Positions 17,883-26,580 of a stretch of DNA of 50,861 nt are shown one piece after another. Source of the stretch: Dysgonamonadaceae bacterium (GTDB lineage: Bacteria > Bacteroidota > Bacteroidia > Bacteroidales > Azobacteroidaceae); contig JAITQA010000161.1 in NCBI GenBank assembly GCA_031289145.1, positions 1 to 50,861 of the forward strand, written 5' to 3'. A program made the translations under genes and the position numbers. The first letter of the stretch is position 1; the number at the start of each line of letters is the position of its first letter. The notes below the pieces were generated by a model. The model was not told the DNA's origin and ran no database searches. It saw only the letters and a program-made list of their open reading frames with translations.

Positions 17883-19028
17883 TTAGATTGAATCGGAAAA
17901 GTAAGCTTCCGGTAATTTTCGACAATTGTATTGTGATGCCATGATTTCTCCATAAGCGCCGGCCGAACGCAAGGCTATAATATCTCCGCGTTGGGTTTTA
18001 TTCAATTCGATAGCTTTAGCAAAACAATCGGATGATTCACAGATAGGGCCAACCACATCGTAAATTGCCGTCGATTCTTCTGATGAAAGATTTTCTATTT
18101 TGTGGTGAGCGTCATACAAAGCAGGTCGAATCAGTTCGGTGAAACCGGCATCCAGTACTACAAATTTTTTAAAACTCCCCTCTTTCACATATAAAACTTT
18201 AGTTATCAGCGAGCCACATTGTCCCACGACGGAGCGTCCCGGTTCGAAATGAATCTGTTGTCCGGATCTTGCGGAAAAATGGGTATGGAAAATTTCAAAA
18301 TATTTTTTGAAATCCGGGATAAGCCTGTCATCCGGCTGTTCATAGTCTATTCCAAAGCCCCCGCCAAAGTTGATGTTTTCGAGGGAAACGCCTCGTTTAT
18401 CCAACTGTTTTTGAAGTTCGTTCACCCGCTCACAAAGTTTTATAAATGGATTCATATCGGTTAGTTGCGAACCAATATGAAAATGCAAGCCGATTAGTTT
18501 CAGCGAAAGAAGGTTTGCCAATTTATCCAAGACTTTGTCCAATTGGTCGAGGTTGATGCCGAATTTATTTTCTTGTGTACCGGTAGTAATATAATGGTGT
18601 GTATGTGCATCAATTTCCGGATTGATGCGCAAAGCCACCCGTGCGACTTTGTTTTTCTGTGCAGCCAGTTCGTTGATGACTTCCAGTTCGGGAATTGATT
18701 CCGCGTTGAAGCAGAAAATATCATTATCCAGTCCGAGATTGATTTCCCAATCGGCTTTTCCAACGCCTGCAAATACAATTTTGCTACTAAGGAAACCGGC
18801 ATCCAGCGCGGCCTGTATTTCTCCGCCACTTACGCAATCCGCCCCCAGACCGGCTTCCCGGATAAGAGACAGTACCCGGTGATTGGCATTCGCCTTTACG
18901 GCATAATGAATATGGTAATCATATTTTCCTGCTTCGGCTGTGACCGTCTGCAAAGTTTTTTTGAGAACTGTCGTGTCGTAATAATAAAACGGTGTTTGTA
19001 AATTTTTAAATTTTTCTATTGGGAACAT
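17883..19028 (-). CDS. lysA: Diaminopimelate decarboxylase
   Basis: The 381-residue protein is a fold-III PLP enzyme. The PLP lysine lies in HYAVKANAN (near residue 44). HFHIGSQ, the glycine-rich GGGFGIDY and the CESSDCFA segment with the active-site cysteine follow. It removes carbon dioxide from meso-diaminopimelate to give lysine, the last step of the pathway. It follows aspartate kinase by 12 bases, so the first and last steps of lysine synthesis are co-transcribed. At 381 residues it is slightly short for LysA but complete in motifs. Confidence 0.93.
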   Translation of the reverse strand: MFPIEKFKNLQTPFYYYDTTVLKKTLQTVTAEAGKYDYHIHYAVKANANHRVLSLIREAGLGADCVSGGEIQAALDAGFLSSKIVFAGVGKADWEINLGLDNDIFCFNAESIPELEVINELAAQKNKVARVALRINPEIDAHTHHYITTGTQENKFGINLDQLDKVLDKLANLLSLKLIGLHFHIGSQLTDMNPFIKLCERVNELQKQLDKRGVSLENINFGGGFGIDYEQPDDRLIPDFKKYFEIFHTHFSARSGQQIHFEPGRSVVGQCGSLITKVLYVKEGSFKKFVVLDAGFTELIRPALYDAHHKIENLSSEESTAIYDVVGPICESSDCFAKAIELNKTQRGDIIALRSAGAYGEIMASQYNCRKLPEAYFSDSI

Positions 19029-19040
19029 TGATTATAATTA

Positions 19041-20354
19041 TTATTTAAACAGATTTTTACCGAGCGCTTGTAAAGCCCGGTTTTTATCTTCCGATTTAAC
19101 CAAAAAAGATATGTTGTAATTGCTTCCGCCATAAGAAATCATGCGTACTTCTACGTCTTTTAAGGCATTGACGGCAATTGATTCGAACCCCAGATTACCC
19201 CAGTCCAAATCGCCTACGACACAGATGATAGACATATTTTTGTCGATGGAAACAGTTCCGTATTTTTTCAAATCGTCTGTGATTTCGGGGAGATTTCTAT
19301 TGTTGTCGATTGTCACGGAAACACTTACTTCGGAAGTAGCAACCATATCAATAGCTGTCTGGTAGCTTTCGAATATCTCGAACACTTTACGTAAAAAACC
19401 ATGTGCCAGCAACATACGTCCCGATTTTATTCTAATAGCCGTGATACCGTCTTTGGCTGCTACCGCTTTGATTTTACCTTTTTCCATTTCGTTGGAAATC
19501 AAGGTTCCGGGAGCATCCGGCTGTAAAGTATTCAAGAGGTGAACCGGAATATTATTTAATTTTGCCGGCAAGATGCAGGTCGGATACAGGATTCTCGCCC
19601 CGAAATAAGACAATTCGGCTGCTTCCTCAAACTGTAACTGCCTGACGGGAGATGCATTTTGTACATACCTGGGGTCATTGTTCTGCATACCATCCATATC
19701 CGTCCATATCTGAATTTCTTCGGCCCGGATGGCTGCGCCAATCAGAGAGGCGGTTAAATCGCTGCCTCCTCTTCCCAAATTGTCGGTTTCCCCATAGGCA
19801 TTCCGGCAGATATAAGCCTGGGTGATATAAATCTCTGCATTGGGCGAAGCTTCCAATTGTTTCTGCAATTTTGCTTTGATATAGATAGGGTCCGGTTCTG
19901 CATTTTTATCGGTACGCATAAAATCCAGCGCCGGGAGCAAGACGGCGTTCACATTTTGCTCACGCAGCAGCAAGTACATTAGTTCCGATGAAATCAGTTC
20001 GCCTTCGGCAAGAATCACTTTCTCTTCGAACGAAGTAAACAGGTCTTTTGCACAAGACCGAATCGAATGAAAACGTTCCTTCAACAGTTCACGGGCTTGC
20101 AGCTTGTATGCTTGCGTAGCATACAGTTCGGATACAAAAGTCAAGCAGCTGTTTTCCAATTGATTAATAATTTCATTCGCTGCGTCGGAATTTTTTTTAT
20201 AAAGGTAGTCGGAAATTTCAAGTAGCGCATCAGTCATACCGGATATGGCGGAGATAACAATTATATTCCCCTTTGCTTCCCGAATAAGAGCGGCCACTTT
20301 ATTCATTTTCACTGCGGAGCCGATAGATGACCCGGCAAATTTTAGGACTTTCAT
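19041..20354 (-). CDS. lysC: Aspartate kinase
   Basis: The 437-residue product begins MKVLKFAGSSIGSAVKMNKV, the N-terminal kinase motif (K-F-x-G-S-S). GRGGSDLTASLIG and DMDGMQNNDPR further mark the amino-acid-kinase domain. The C-terminal 150 residues form paired ACT domains, which bind lysine or threonine for feedback control in this family. It makes aspartyl phosphate, the entry to lysine, threonine, methionine and diaminopimelate. A start seven codons upstream is possible but would fall before the likely transcript start. No fused homoserine dehydrogenase is present. Confidence 0.93.
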   Translation of the reverse strand: MKVLKFAGSSIGSAVKMNKVAALIREAKGNIIVISAISGMTDALLEISDYLYKKNSDAANEIINQLENSCLTFVSELYATQAYKLQARELLKERFHSIRSCAKDLFTSFEEKVILAEGELISSELMYLLLREQNVNAVLLPALDFMRTDKNAEPDPIYIKAKLQKQLEASPNAEIYITQAYICRNAYGETDNLGRGGSDLTASLIGAAIRAEEIQIWTDMDGMQNNDPRYVQNASPVRQLQFEEAAELSYFGARILYPTCILPAKLNNIPVHLLNTLQPDAPGTLISNEMEKGKIKAVAAKDGITAIRIKSGRMLLAHGFLRKVFEIFESYQTAIDMVATSEVSVSVTIDNNRNLPEITDDLKKYGTVSIDKNMSIICVVGDLDWGNLGFESIAVNALKDVEVRMISYGGSNYNISFLVKSEDKNRALQALGKNLFK

Positions 20355-20372
20355 ACGTACATAAATTTTATG

Positions 20373-20380
20373 CAAAGATA
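20373..20380 (-). promoter_or_regulatory. -7 promoter element for the lysC-lysA-glycosyltransferase operon
   Basis: The minus strand reads TATCTTTG, matching TAnnTTTG, 19 bases before the lysC start at 20354. That spacing favours the shorter lysC start. Confidence 0.6.
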
Positions 20381-20419
20381 ATCACTTGAAACCAAATATC
20401 CGCTATTAATCTTTAAAAT

Positions 20420-21091
20420 TTATAAATCCCAATCCATCAATCTGCCATTTTCGCACTTTTTCACTTTACCGGGAAAAATCTGTACCCAATTGTAGTTATG
20501 CGTTGTCATGATGACTGCGGTACCGTTTTCGCTGATGTCCTGTAATAGTTGGACAATCAGGCTGCCGGTTTCCGGGTCTAAGTTGCCGGTAGGCTCATCG
20601 GCTAAAATCAGTTCGGGAGAATTGAGCAAAGCCCTGGCTATTACGATGCGCTGTTGCTCTCCGCCCGATAGTTCGTGTGGAAATTTATACCCCTTATTGG
20701 CCATGCCGACTTGTATCAGCACCTCTTTGATTCGTTCTTCGATGGCGGTTTTGTCTTTCCACCCGGTGGCTTTCAAGACAAACTGCAGGTTTTTATCAAC
20801 CGAACGATCGGTCAGCAACTGAAAATCCTGAAAGACGATACCCACTTTCCGACGTAGAAAAGGAATTTGTTTCCTTTTCATCTTGGTAAGGTCATAATCA
20901 AAGACACGCGCTGATCCTTTTTTGACCGGCATTTCGCCATATAAAGTTTTCAATAAAGAACTTTTGCCGGAGCCAACTCTCCCTGTTATATAAAGGAATT
21001 CACCCTTACTTTGTTCAAAATTCACGTCTTTCAGAATTATATTCTCATCCCGGCTGATTTCAACACCCTCGTAACTAATTAGTATTCCCAT
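20420..21091 (-). CDS. ftsE: FtsE-like ABC transporter ATP-binding protein
   Basis: The 223-residue ATPase has Walker A GRVGSGKSS (near residue 38), the Q-loop in VFQDFQLL, the signature LSGGEQQR and Walker B LILADEPTGNLD. Length and sequence fit FtsE, which with the membrane protein FtsX links the cell-division ring to peptidoglycan hydrolases. No ftsX gene is adjacent, which is common in Bacteroidetes. A LolD-type ATPase is a possible alternative, since these families are close. It has its own promoter element at 21177-21184. Confidence 0.82.
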   Translation of the reverse strand: MGILISYEGVEISRDENIILKDVNFEQSKGEFLYITGRVGSGKSSLLKTLYGEMPVKKGSARVFDYDLTKMKRKQIPFLRRKVGIVFQDFQLLTDRSVDKNLQFVLKATGWKDKTAIEERIKEVLIQVGMANKGYKFPHELSGGEQQRIVIARALLNSPELILADEPTGNLDPETGSLIVQLLQDISENGTAVIMTTHNYNWVQIFPGKVKKCENGRLMDWDL

Positions 21092-21176
21092 AATTATATA
21101 CTATTATAAACAATTGAATTGTGAATGAAACAAATTTTTCTGCGTAATCTCTCGTTTATTCGAAAAAATACGCATA

Positions 21177-21184
21177 CAAAGGTA
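21177..21184 (-). promoter_or_regulatory. -7 promoter element for ftsE
   Basis: The minus strand reads TACCTTTG, matching TAnnTTTG. It gives a leader of roughly 80 bases before ftsE. Confidence 0.5.
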
Positions 21185-21237
21185 ATCAATTTTAAAAAAG
21201 AAACAAAACGATGTTGGGGCAGGGCAGGGTCAACGCA

Positions 21238-21297
21238 TTAAAACTTATACGCTACGCCCACCGACAGGAGCAGCCTGCCCCAATTGTCGTGGATTTT
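21238..21297 (-). pseudogene. Remnant of an outer membrane beta-barrel C-terminus
   Basis: In the 358-base gap between ftsE and the amylase, the minus strand encodes NWGRLLLSVGVAYKF followed by a stop. This is a pattern typical of the last strand of Bacteroidetes outer membrane proteins. A stop codon lies only 19 codons upstream. No longer frame exists, so it would be the tail of a lost gene. The rest of the gap is AT-rich and holds only the two promoters. Confidence 0.35.
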
Positions 21298-21408
21298 TCA
21301 CCCGCCTTTTTTCCCTCAGATTTTTCTTTTTTTTTCAACAAAATAAGAAAATATTTATTTTTTCAACAAAAAATTAAAAAAACATTACCAAAATCTATAT
21401 TTTTTTTA

Positions 21409-21416
21409 TACCTTTG
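21409..21416 (+). promoter_or_regulatory. -7 promoter element for the GH57 gene
   Basis: TACCTTTG matches TAnnTTTG, 33 bases before the preferred start at 21450. Confidence 0.6.
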
Positions 21417-21449
21417 TGTAATTGTTGCAATCTTAACAAATTATTTCCT

Positions 21450-22787
21450 ATGAAAACCATTTGTTTTTATTTTCAAATTCATCAGCCGTTTCGTTTAAAA
21501 CGGTACCGTTTTTTTGATATAGGGAGTGACCACTATTATTATGATGATTTCTCGAATGAAGATATCATCAGGGGAATAGCCGGGAGAACCTATCTTAAGG
21601 CAAATGCCTTAATGTTGGACTTACTTAAGGAGTACAAAGGTAAGTTCAAGTTTGCTTTGTCCGTTTCCGGAATAGCTTTAGACCAATTGGAAGTTTATGT
21701 GCCGGAAGCGATAGAAGGTCTGAAAGAATTGGCCAAGACCGGTTGTGTCGAATTTTTAGCGGAAACGTATAATCATTCCCTGGCATCTCTGAACGACCCT
21801 GAAGAATTCAAAAATCAGGTTAAAGCGCACACAGAGAAAATTCACCTTTTGTTTGGCCAAACGCCCAAAGTTTTCCGAAATACCGAACTGATGTTCTCGG
21901 ACGATATTGCGCAAATGGTTTACGAAATGGGCTATAAAATCATGATGGTAGAAGGAGCAAAGCATGTTTTAGGATGGAAAAGTCCCAACTATCTATATGC
22001 ATCCTCGGCTTGTCCCAAACTGAAACTGTTGGTCAGGAACATGAAATATAGTGATGATATCGCTTTCCGTTTTTCCAATTACGATTGGAGCGAATACCCT
22101 TTGGTTTCGGACAAATTGGTCAATTGGATAACGTCCGCACCGGACTCCGAACAATTGTTCAATATATGGATGAATTATGAAGTGCTCGGAAGTCTGCAAA
22201 CGGCTGAAACCGGTATTTTTGAATTTTTCAAAGCCATACCACGTATTGCTTTCTCTAAAAGTATCGGCTTTTCCATCCCTTCCGAAGTGGCAAATATTAT
22301 GAAATCTGTAGGAGAATTGGCTGTTCCATACCCCTGCTCATGGGCGGGAGAGGAAAAAGATGCTTCCCCTTGGTTGGGCAATATCCTTCAGCAAGAAGCC
22401 ATTTCAAAGCTATACAGTATCGGCGAACGGGTGCGAATGGTGAGCGACCGCCGCATTCGACAAGACTGGAACTATTTGCAAGCCAGCGACCATTTCAATT
22501 TTATGAGCACTAAACTTTTTCCGGGTCCCAGCGTATATAGCCCTTACGAAAACGCTTACGATGCTTTTAACAATTACATGAATGTATTGAGTGATTTTAT
22601 CAACCGGGTAGAAGGGCAGTTCCCTGCTAATATTGAGAATGAAGAATTAAATGCACTATTGACCACAATTCTCAATCAGGAAGACGAAATCAAGAAATTG
22701 AAAAAAGAGCTTGAACTGGAAAAAACTTTGGTAGCGGCTGAAAAGGAACGGGCTATAACGAAAAGGAAGAAAATCATCGCCAACTAA
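21450..22787 (+). CDS. Glycoside hydrolase family 57 (alpha-amylase-like)
   Basis: The product is 445 residues from MKTICFYFQIHQPFR. The N-terminal HQPFR motif, ETYNHSLASL and the FRNTELMFSDDIA segment belong to GH57, whose catalytic glutamate and aspartate act with retention on alpha-glucans. There is no signal peptide, so it probably works in the cytoplasm on glycogen or maltodextrin, as proposed for the Bacteroides proteins. The last 50 residues are a charged coiled coil (EDEIKKLKKELELEKTL). Glycogen synthase is not next to it here. The longer frame from 21414 would begin inside the promoter region. Confidence 0.9.
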   Translation: MKTICFYFQIHQPFRLKRYRFFDIGSDHYYYDDFSNEDIIRGIAGRTYLKANALMLDLLKEYKGKFKFALSVSGIALDQLEVYVPEAIEGLKELAKTGCVEFLAETYNHSLASLNDPEEFKNQVKAHTEKIHLLFGQTPKVFRNTELMFSDDIAQMVYEMGYKIMMVEGAKHVLGWKSPNYLYASSACPKLKLLVRNMKYSDDIAFRFSNYDWSEYPLVSDKLVNWITSAPDSEQLFNIWMNYEVLGSLQTAETGIFEFFKAIPRIAFSKSIGFSIPSEVANIMKSVGELAVPYPCSWAGEEKDASPWLGNILQQEAISKLYSIGERVRMVSDRRIRQDWNYLQASDHFNFMSTKLFPGPSVYSPYENAYDAFNNYMNVLSDFINRVEGQFPANIENEELNALLTTILNQEDEIKKLKKELELEKTLVAAEKERAITKRKKIIAN

Positions 22788-22818
22788 GGGGCTGTTATTG
22801 CTTAACAGTCCCTTAGTT
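22782..22818. terminator. Bidirectional hairpin between the GH57 gene and proC
   Basis: Arms at 22782-22797 and 22803-22818 pair over 16 bases with one wobble around a 5-base loop. The stops of the two converging genes sit in or beside the arms. Confidence 0.75.
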
Positions 22819-23617
22819 AAACTTTACTGATTTTCATCGCTTTAATGATAGCATCCGAAAAACCGTTTGCCTCTAATTCATTCAAGCCTTTGATGGTTAT
22901 TCCTCCGGGGGTAGTTACTTTATCTATCTCCGTTTCAGGATTTTGACCGGTAGCTTTCAGTAACTCGGCAGCGCCCAGCATGGTGTTTACAACCATGTCC
23001 TGCGCCTCTTTGGGATAAAATCCCATTTCGACCCCGGCCAGCATGGCCGCGCGTACATAACGAAACAAATAGGCGATTCCACAGGACGTCAACGCCGTAC
23101 CGGCGGCGATTTTGCTTTCGTCTAACAGGATGGCATTGCCTAACTCGTTGAATATCTTCAATAACAGCTCCTCCTGCTCGGAAGAAGCGTTATGAGAGGC
23201 TATTAGCGTCATGCTCTGCCTCACGGCAACAGCTGTGTTCGGAATAATCCGGAAAATAGTCGGAAGTGTAAATTCATCCGTCCGCTTGGCCAAATATTTT
23301 TCAATGGATTCTACCGTCACTCCCGCGGCAATGGAAACCAAAATCTGTTTGCCATAATCCATCTGGAACTTGATGTCATCTATTACATCACTGATTAACC
23401 ATGGCTTCACAGCCAACAGGATAATATCCGAATCACAGATACCGTTGTAATTTCTCAAAACGGTATTCAAAGCCGGATTGATTTTTTTCAGCGCCTCTAA
23501 AGGCTCCGTATGGATATCCGAAACGGTGATATCTTCCGGTTTGAAAATACTGCCCTGCAATAAGCCGCGAACAATGGCGCTTCCCATGTTGCCGCCTCCA
23601 ATAATCGTTAACTTCAT
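22817..23617 (-). CDS. proC: Pyrroline-5-carboxylate reductase
   Basis: The 266-residue protein has the NAD(P)-binding motif IIGGGNMGSAIVRG at the N-terminus. The C-terminal signature TPGGITIKGLNELE includes the conserved proline-binding region. It reduces pyrroline-5-carboxylate to proline in the cytoplasm. Its start overlaps the argD stop by four bases (ATGA), so it is translated with argD. Location of proC in an arginine operon is known in Bacteroidetes, where both pathways start from glutamate. Confidence 0.94.
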   Translation of the reverse strand: MKLTIIGGGNMGSAIVRGLLQGSIFKPEDITVSDIHTEPLEALKKINPALNTVLRNYNGICDSDIILLAVKPWLISDVIDDIKFQMDYGKQILVSIAAGVTVESIEKYLAKRTDEFTLPTIFRIIPNTAVAVRQSMTLIASHNASSEQEELLLKIFNELGNAILLDESKIAAGTALTSCGIAYLFRYVRAAMLAGVEMGFYPKEAQDMVVNTMLGAAELLKATGQNPETEIDKVTTPGGITIKGLNELEANGFSDAIIKAMKISKV

Positions 23618-24738
23618 ACTATTACTTTTTTAAATCGTTTCAAAAATTCGTCGACCTCTTCCTTGCTTACACAAAGCGGCGGCAACAAACGGAATACGTG
23701 GGCGCCGGTTACGCCGGTAAACACCTTTTCTTCCGCCAATAATCTGTCTCGCATCGGTTTAATCGGCTCTTCAAACTCCAGACCAATCATCAATCCGTAG
23801 CCGCGCACTTCTTTTATTCGGGGTATATTTTTCAATTCCGTCATGAGATAAGCGCCGACTTCGGCTGCATTTTCAATCAGGTTTTCTTCCCGGATAACAT
23901 CTATCACCGCATTGGCTGCCGCACACGCCAAATGATTCCCACCAAAAGTAGTGCCTAATTGTCCGGAAACCGCTTTGAACTTCGGTGCAATCAAAACGCC
24001 GGACACCGGAAACCCATTCCCCATACCTTTCGCAATGCTGATAATATCCGGCCGGATACCGGCATACTGGTGTGCAAAAAATTTACCAGAACGGCCGTAA
24101 CCGGACTGTATCTCATCCAATATCAAAACGGTATCCGTTTCGTCGCAGACTTTACGCAATTCCTGCAAAAATCCCGGCGCCGGAACCTGTATTCCTCCGA
24201 TTCCCTGTATCCCTTCTACAATAAGGCTTGAAATCTCGTTTTGTTGCAAGACTTCACGAACTACCGCTATATCATTGAAAGGCAGGAAATTTACTTGCAA
24301 GCCCTCATTGATGGGCGCCAAGTATGCAGGGATGTCCGTTACTTTCACCGCTGCAAAGGTTCTTCCATGGAAAGCATGCCGGAAAGCGACTATTTTCTTC
24401 CTGCCATTGTAGAATGAAGCTAATTTCAAAGCGTTTTCGTTGGCTTCCGCTCCCGAATTAACCATGAAGAGTGAATAATCGTCATAACCCGAAAGTTGGC
24501 CGAGTTTTTCTGCATATTCATCCTGCAAGGAATTAAGTACGGAATTGGAGTAAAATCCAATCTTATTCACCTGATTTGTAATTGCTTCCACATATTTCGG
24601 ATGGGAATGTCCGATGGAAATAACAGCATGGCCGCCGTAAAAATCCAGGTATTCCGTACCTTCTTTGTCGTATATTTTGCAACCTTTTGCGCTGACCGGT
24701 TCAATCTGCCAGCGTGGATATACATCGAATAGTTTCAT
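23614..24738 (-). CDS. argD: Acetylornithine (or succinylornithine) aminotransferase
   Basis: From MKLFDVYPRW (24738) the protein has 374 residues. It is a class-III PLP aminotransferase: NSGAEANENALKLA near residue 90, the DEIQSGYGR stretch with the PLP aspartate near 215, and the PLP lysine in SIAKGMGNG. It converts N-acyl-glutamate semialdehyde to N-acyl-ornithine. Bacteroides use succinylated intermediates in this pathway, so the acyl group here could be succinyl. The start eight codons upstream (24762) would overlap the argC end. The gene is second in argC-argD-proC. Confidence 0.92.
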   Translation of the reverse strand: MKLFDVYPRWQIEPVSAKGCKIYDKEGTEYLDFYGGHAVISIGHSHPKYVEAITNQVNKIGFYSNSVLNSLQDEYAEKLGQLSGYDDYSLFMVNSGAEANENALKLASFYNGRKKIVAFRHAFHGRTFAAVKVTDIPAYLAPINEGLQVNFLPFNDIAVVREVLQQNEISSLIVEGIQGIGGIQVPAPGFLQELRKVCDETDTVLILDEIQSGYGRSGKFFAHQYAGIRPDIISIAKGMGNGFPVSGVLIAPKFKAVSGQLGTTFGGNHLACAAANAVIDVIREENLIENAAEVGAYLMTELKNIPRIKEVRGYGLMIGLEFEEPIKPMRDRLLAEEKVFTGVTGAHVFRLLPPLCVSKEEVDEFLKRFKKVIV

Positions 24739-24758
24739 ACGTATTTTTTTATAATTAT

Positions 24759-25790
24759 TCAAAAACCACTTGGTTTCAATCTCAATCCGGCTTTTTCGTC
24801 TAAACCGAACATCAGGTTGAAATTTTGTACCGCTTGGCCGGATGCACCTTTCAAAAGATTATCTATGACCGAAATAACCAGCAATTTACCGCTGTGTTTT
24901 TCTAAATACAAGATACATTTATTGGTATTGACAGCTTGTTTCATGTCCGGATTTTTACCGGAAAGAAAGGTAAAAGCGGCATCTTTGTAATAATCTTCAT
25001 ACAACTGCCTTGCGTCTTCCGCTTTTAAATCACATTCCGTATAGGCCGTCGCAAAAATGCCCCGAGTGAAATTTCCTCTCACCGGAATAAAATGAATCGC
25101 GTGCGACAAGCCGGATTGCAGTTGCACCAAAGATTCCGTTATTTCTTGTAGATGTTGGTGTTCGAAAGGTTTGTAAATCGAAACATTGCCTTCGCGCCAA
25201 CTAAAATGCGTCGTTGCACCGGGTTTCACGCCGGCGCCGGTAGAACCGGTGATTGCATTCACATGTATATCGCCTTTTATCAATCCGTTTGCTGCCAAAG
25301 GCAACAAAGCCAACTGGATAGCTGTTGCAAAACATCCGGGATTGGCTACATGCATCGCTTTTTGTATTGCCGCTTTGTTCAATTCCGGCAAGCCGTAAAT
25401 GAAATCTCCTGCGGAACCCTTATGCCGAAAATCAGTTGATAAGTCAATGATTTTCAATCGTTTGGGAATAGTGTGGGATTCCAGAAACTTACGGCTGTCG
25501 CCATGTGCCGAGCAAAGAAACAAGGCATCTACCGCATCCAAAGGAAGCGCATCGGAAAATACGCAGTCGGTTTCTCCGATAAGTCCCCCGTGCACATCGG
25601 TAATTTTGTTTCCCGCATTGCTTGAACTATGGACAAAACAAACCTCCACTGCCGGATGATTGATGAGCAAACGAAGCAATTCTCCAGCCGTATATCCTGC
25701 GCCGCCTATAATTCCCGTTTTAATTTTTGACCTCTCCCCACAAGAAGAAGCAAGCGCAGAATTTTCGTGTTTGTCAATGTTTATTAACAT
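24759..25790 (-). CDS. argC: N-acetyl-gamma-glutamyl-phosphate reductase
   Basis: The 343-residue protein has the NAD(P)-binding GIIGGAGYTAGELLRLL motif and the active-site NPGCFATAIQLAL segment with the catalytic cysteine. It reduces N-acyl-glutamyl phosphate to the semialdehyde. The first 23 residues (MLINIDKHENSALASSCGER) precede the usual family start and are polar; no later Met is available, so either the extension is real or a non-ATG start is used. It is first in argC-argD-proC, with its own promoter element at 25839-25846. The argG gene expected next to it is now 19 kb away, with a broken copy upstream. Confidence 0.92.
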   Translation of the reverse strand: MLINIDKHENSALASSCGERSKIKTGIIGGAGYTAGELLRLLINHPAVEVCFVHSSSNAGNKITDVHGGLIGETDCVFSDALPLDAVDALFLCSAHGDSRKFLESHTIPKRLKIIDLSTDFRHKGSAGDFIYGLPELNKAAIQKAMHVANPGCFATAIQLALLPLAANGLIKGDIHVNAITGSTGAGVKPGATTHFSWREGNVSIYKPFEHQHLQEITESLVQLQSGLSHAIHFIPVRGNFTRGIFATAYTECDLKAEDARQLYEDYYKDAAFTFLSGKNPDMKQAVNTNKCILYLEKHSGKLLVISVIDNLLKGASGQAVQNFNLMFGLDEKAGLRLKPSGF

Positions 25791-25838
25791 ATCTGTTTTA
25801 TGTGTTTTTTAAACTCAAAATGGAATCGAATGTTACTG

Positions 25839-25846
25839 CAAAGGTA
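25839..25846 (-). promoter_or_regulatory. -7 promoter element for argC-argD-proC
   Basis: The minus strand reads TACCTTTG, followed by CAG as at other strong promoters here. It lies between the DUF4143 fragment and argC, so the three-gene unit can be expressed alone after separation from argG. Confidence 0.55.
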
Positions 25847-25892
25847 ATGTTTTTTCTTAATATAATGGGGAGAATTATGAAACAGGTGCATT

Positions 25893-26236
25893 TCAAATAG
25901 ATGCAAGATAATTTTCCCACAAAGCGCCTACATCCTGCCTGATGGCAAGTGGCTTGAAATTACCTATGATTGCATTGCGTATTCCGTTATCGAAGAAATA
26001 CCATTTTCCGGCTTTCTTTACTTCTTTACGTAGATTGCGGGAATAAGCGCCTAAACGATACACAACAAACACTTTAGATAAAAGGTCAAGATATTTTTCA
26101 ACCGTATTTTTACTCGTCCCAAGTTGTTGTCCTAACTCCTCATAAGAAACTTCACTACCCATCTGGAAAGCGATTAATCGCAAGAGTTCTTTCATTTTGC
26201 TCGAATTTTTAAGCCCGTCAATGCTTAGGATGTCCT
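25893..26236 (-). pseudogene. Fragment of a DUF4143/AAA ATPase-family protein
   Basis: An open stretch of about 100 residues (FQMGSEVSYEELGQQLG, then NTVEKYLDLLSKVFVVYRL and WYFFDNGIRNAIIGNF) matches the DNA-binding-like middle and DUF4143 part of large AAA ATPases of about 380 residues. Family similarity appears to begin a little upstream of the first Met (DILSIDGLKNSSK, near 26234), where an in-frame stop cuts it off. At the other end a stop falls in the conserved WENYL-x-S-E-R stretch. Both the ATPase domain and the C-terminus are missing, so it is surely inactive. Such genes are often mobile or multi-copy in Bacteroidetes. Confidence 0.7.
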
Positions 26237-26318
26237 TTGATTACTTCCATAAAACTTGCAATTAGTCGGACAAAGGTAATAATAATTCTTTACATTGACG
26301 ATTTTAAAGAAAAAAGAA

Positions 26319-26572
26319 ATGACATGCACTTGCTATTTAGTTTTTAGTTTTTACTATTTAGTTTCTTTCCCTGTACAGCAGAATAAATTTTATCGGTATA
26401 GAGGTAATTTTCGTAAAGCCTTTCGCATCTTCCGGCGTCCAGGCCTTGTTAATTTCGCCATATTCGCCAAAGTCTGTTCGGATTTCAGGGTTTCCTTACC
26501 GTCGATGCTGGTTCCCCAAAGCCCTTTATTGATGGAATATTCTATTTTGGTAAAATCGGCTTCGTAACCGTG
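26319..26572 (-). pseudogene. Internally deleted second copy of argG
   Basis: This segment is a near-copy, in inverse orientation, of two parts of the intact argG. One part matches 45149-45253 with about three differences in 105 bases. The other matches from about 45746 to 45884, including the argG stop region and 13 bases beyond. The two parts join at GACTTTG, a 7-base string present at both ends of the missing 493 bases (45247-45253 and 45740-45746). The deletion shifts the frame, so the product is cut off. The high identity shows that the duplication is recent. It lies directly upstream of the argC unit. Confidence 0.9.
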
Positions 26573-26580
26573 GGGGGGGA

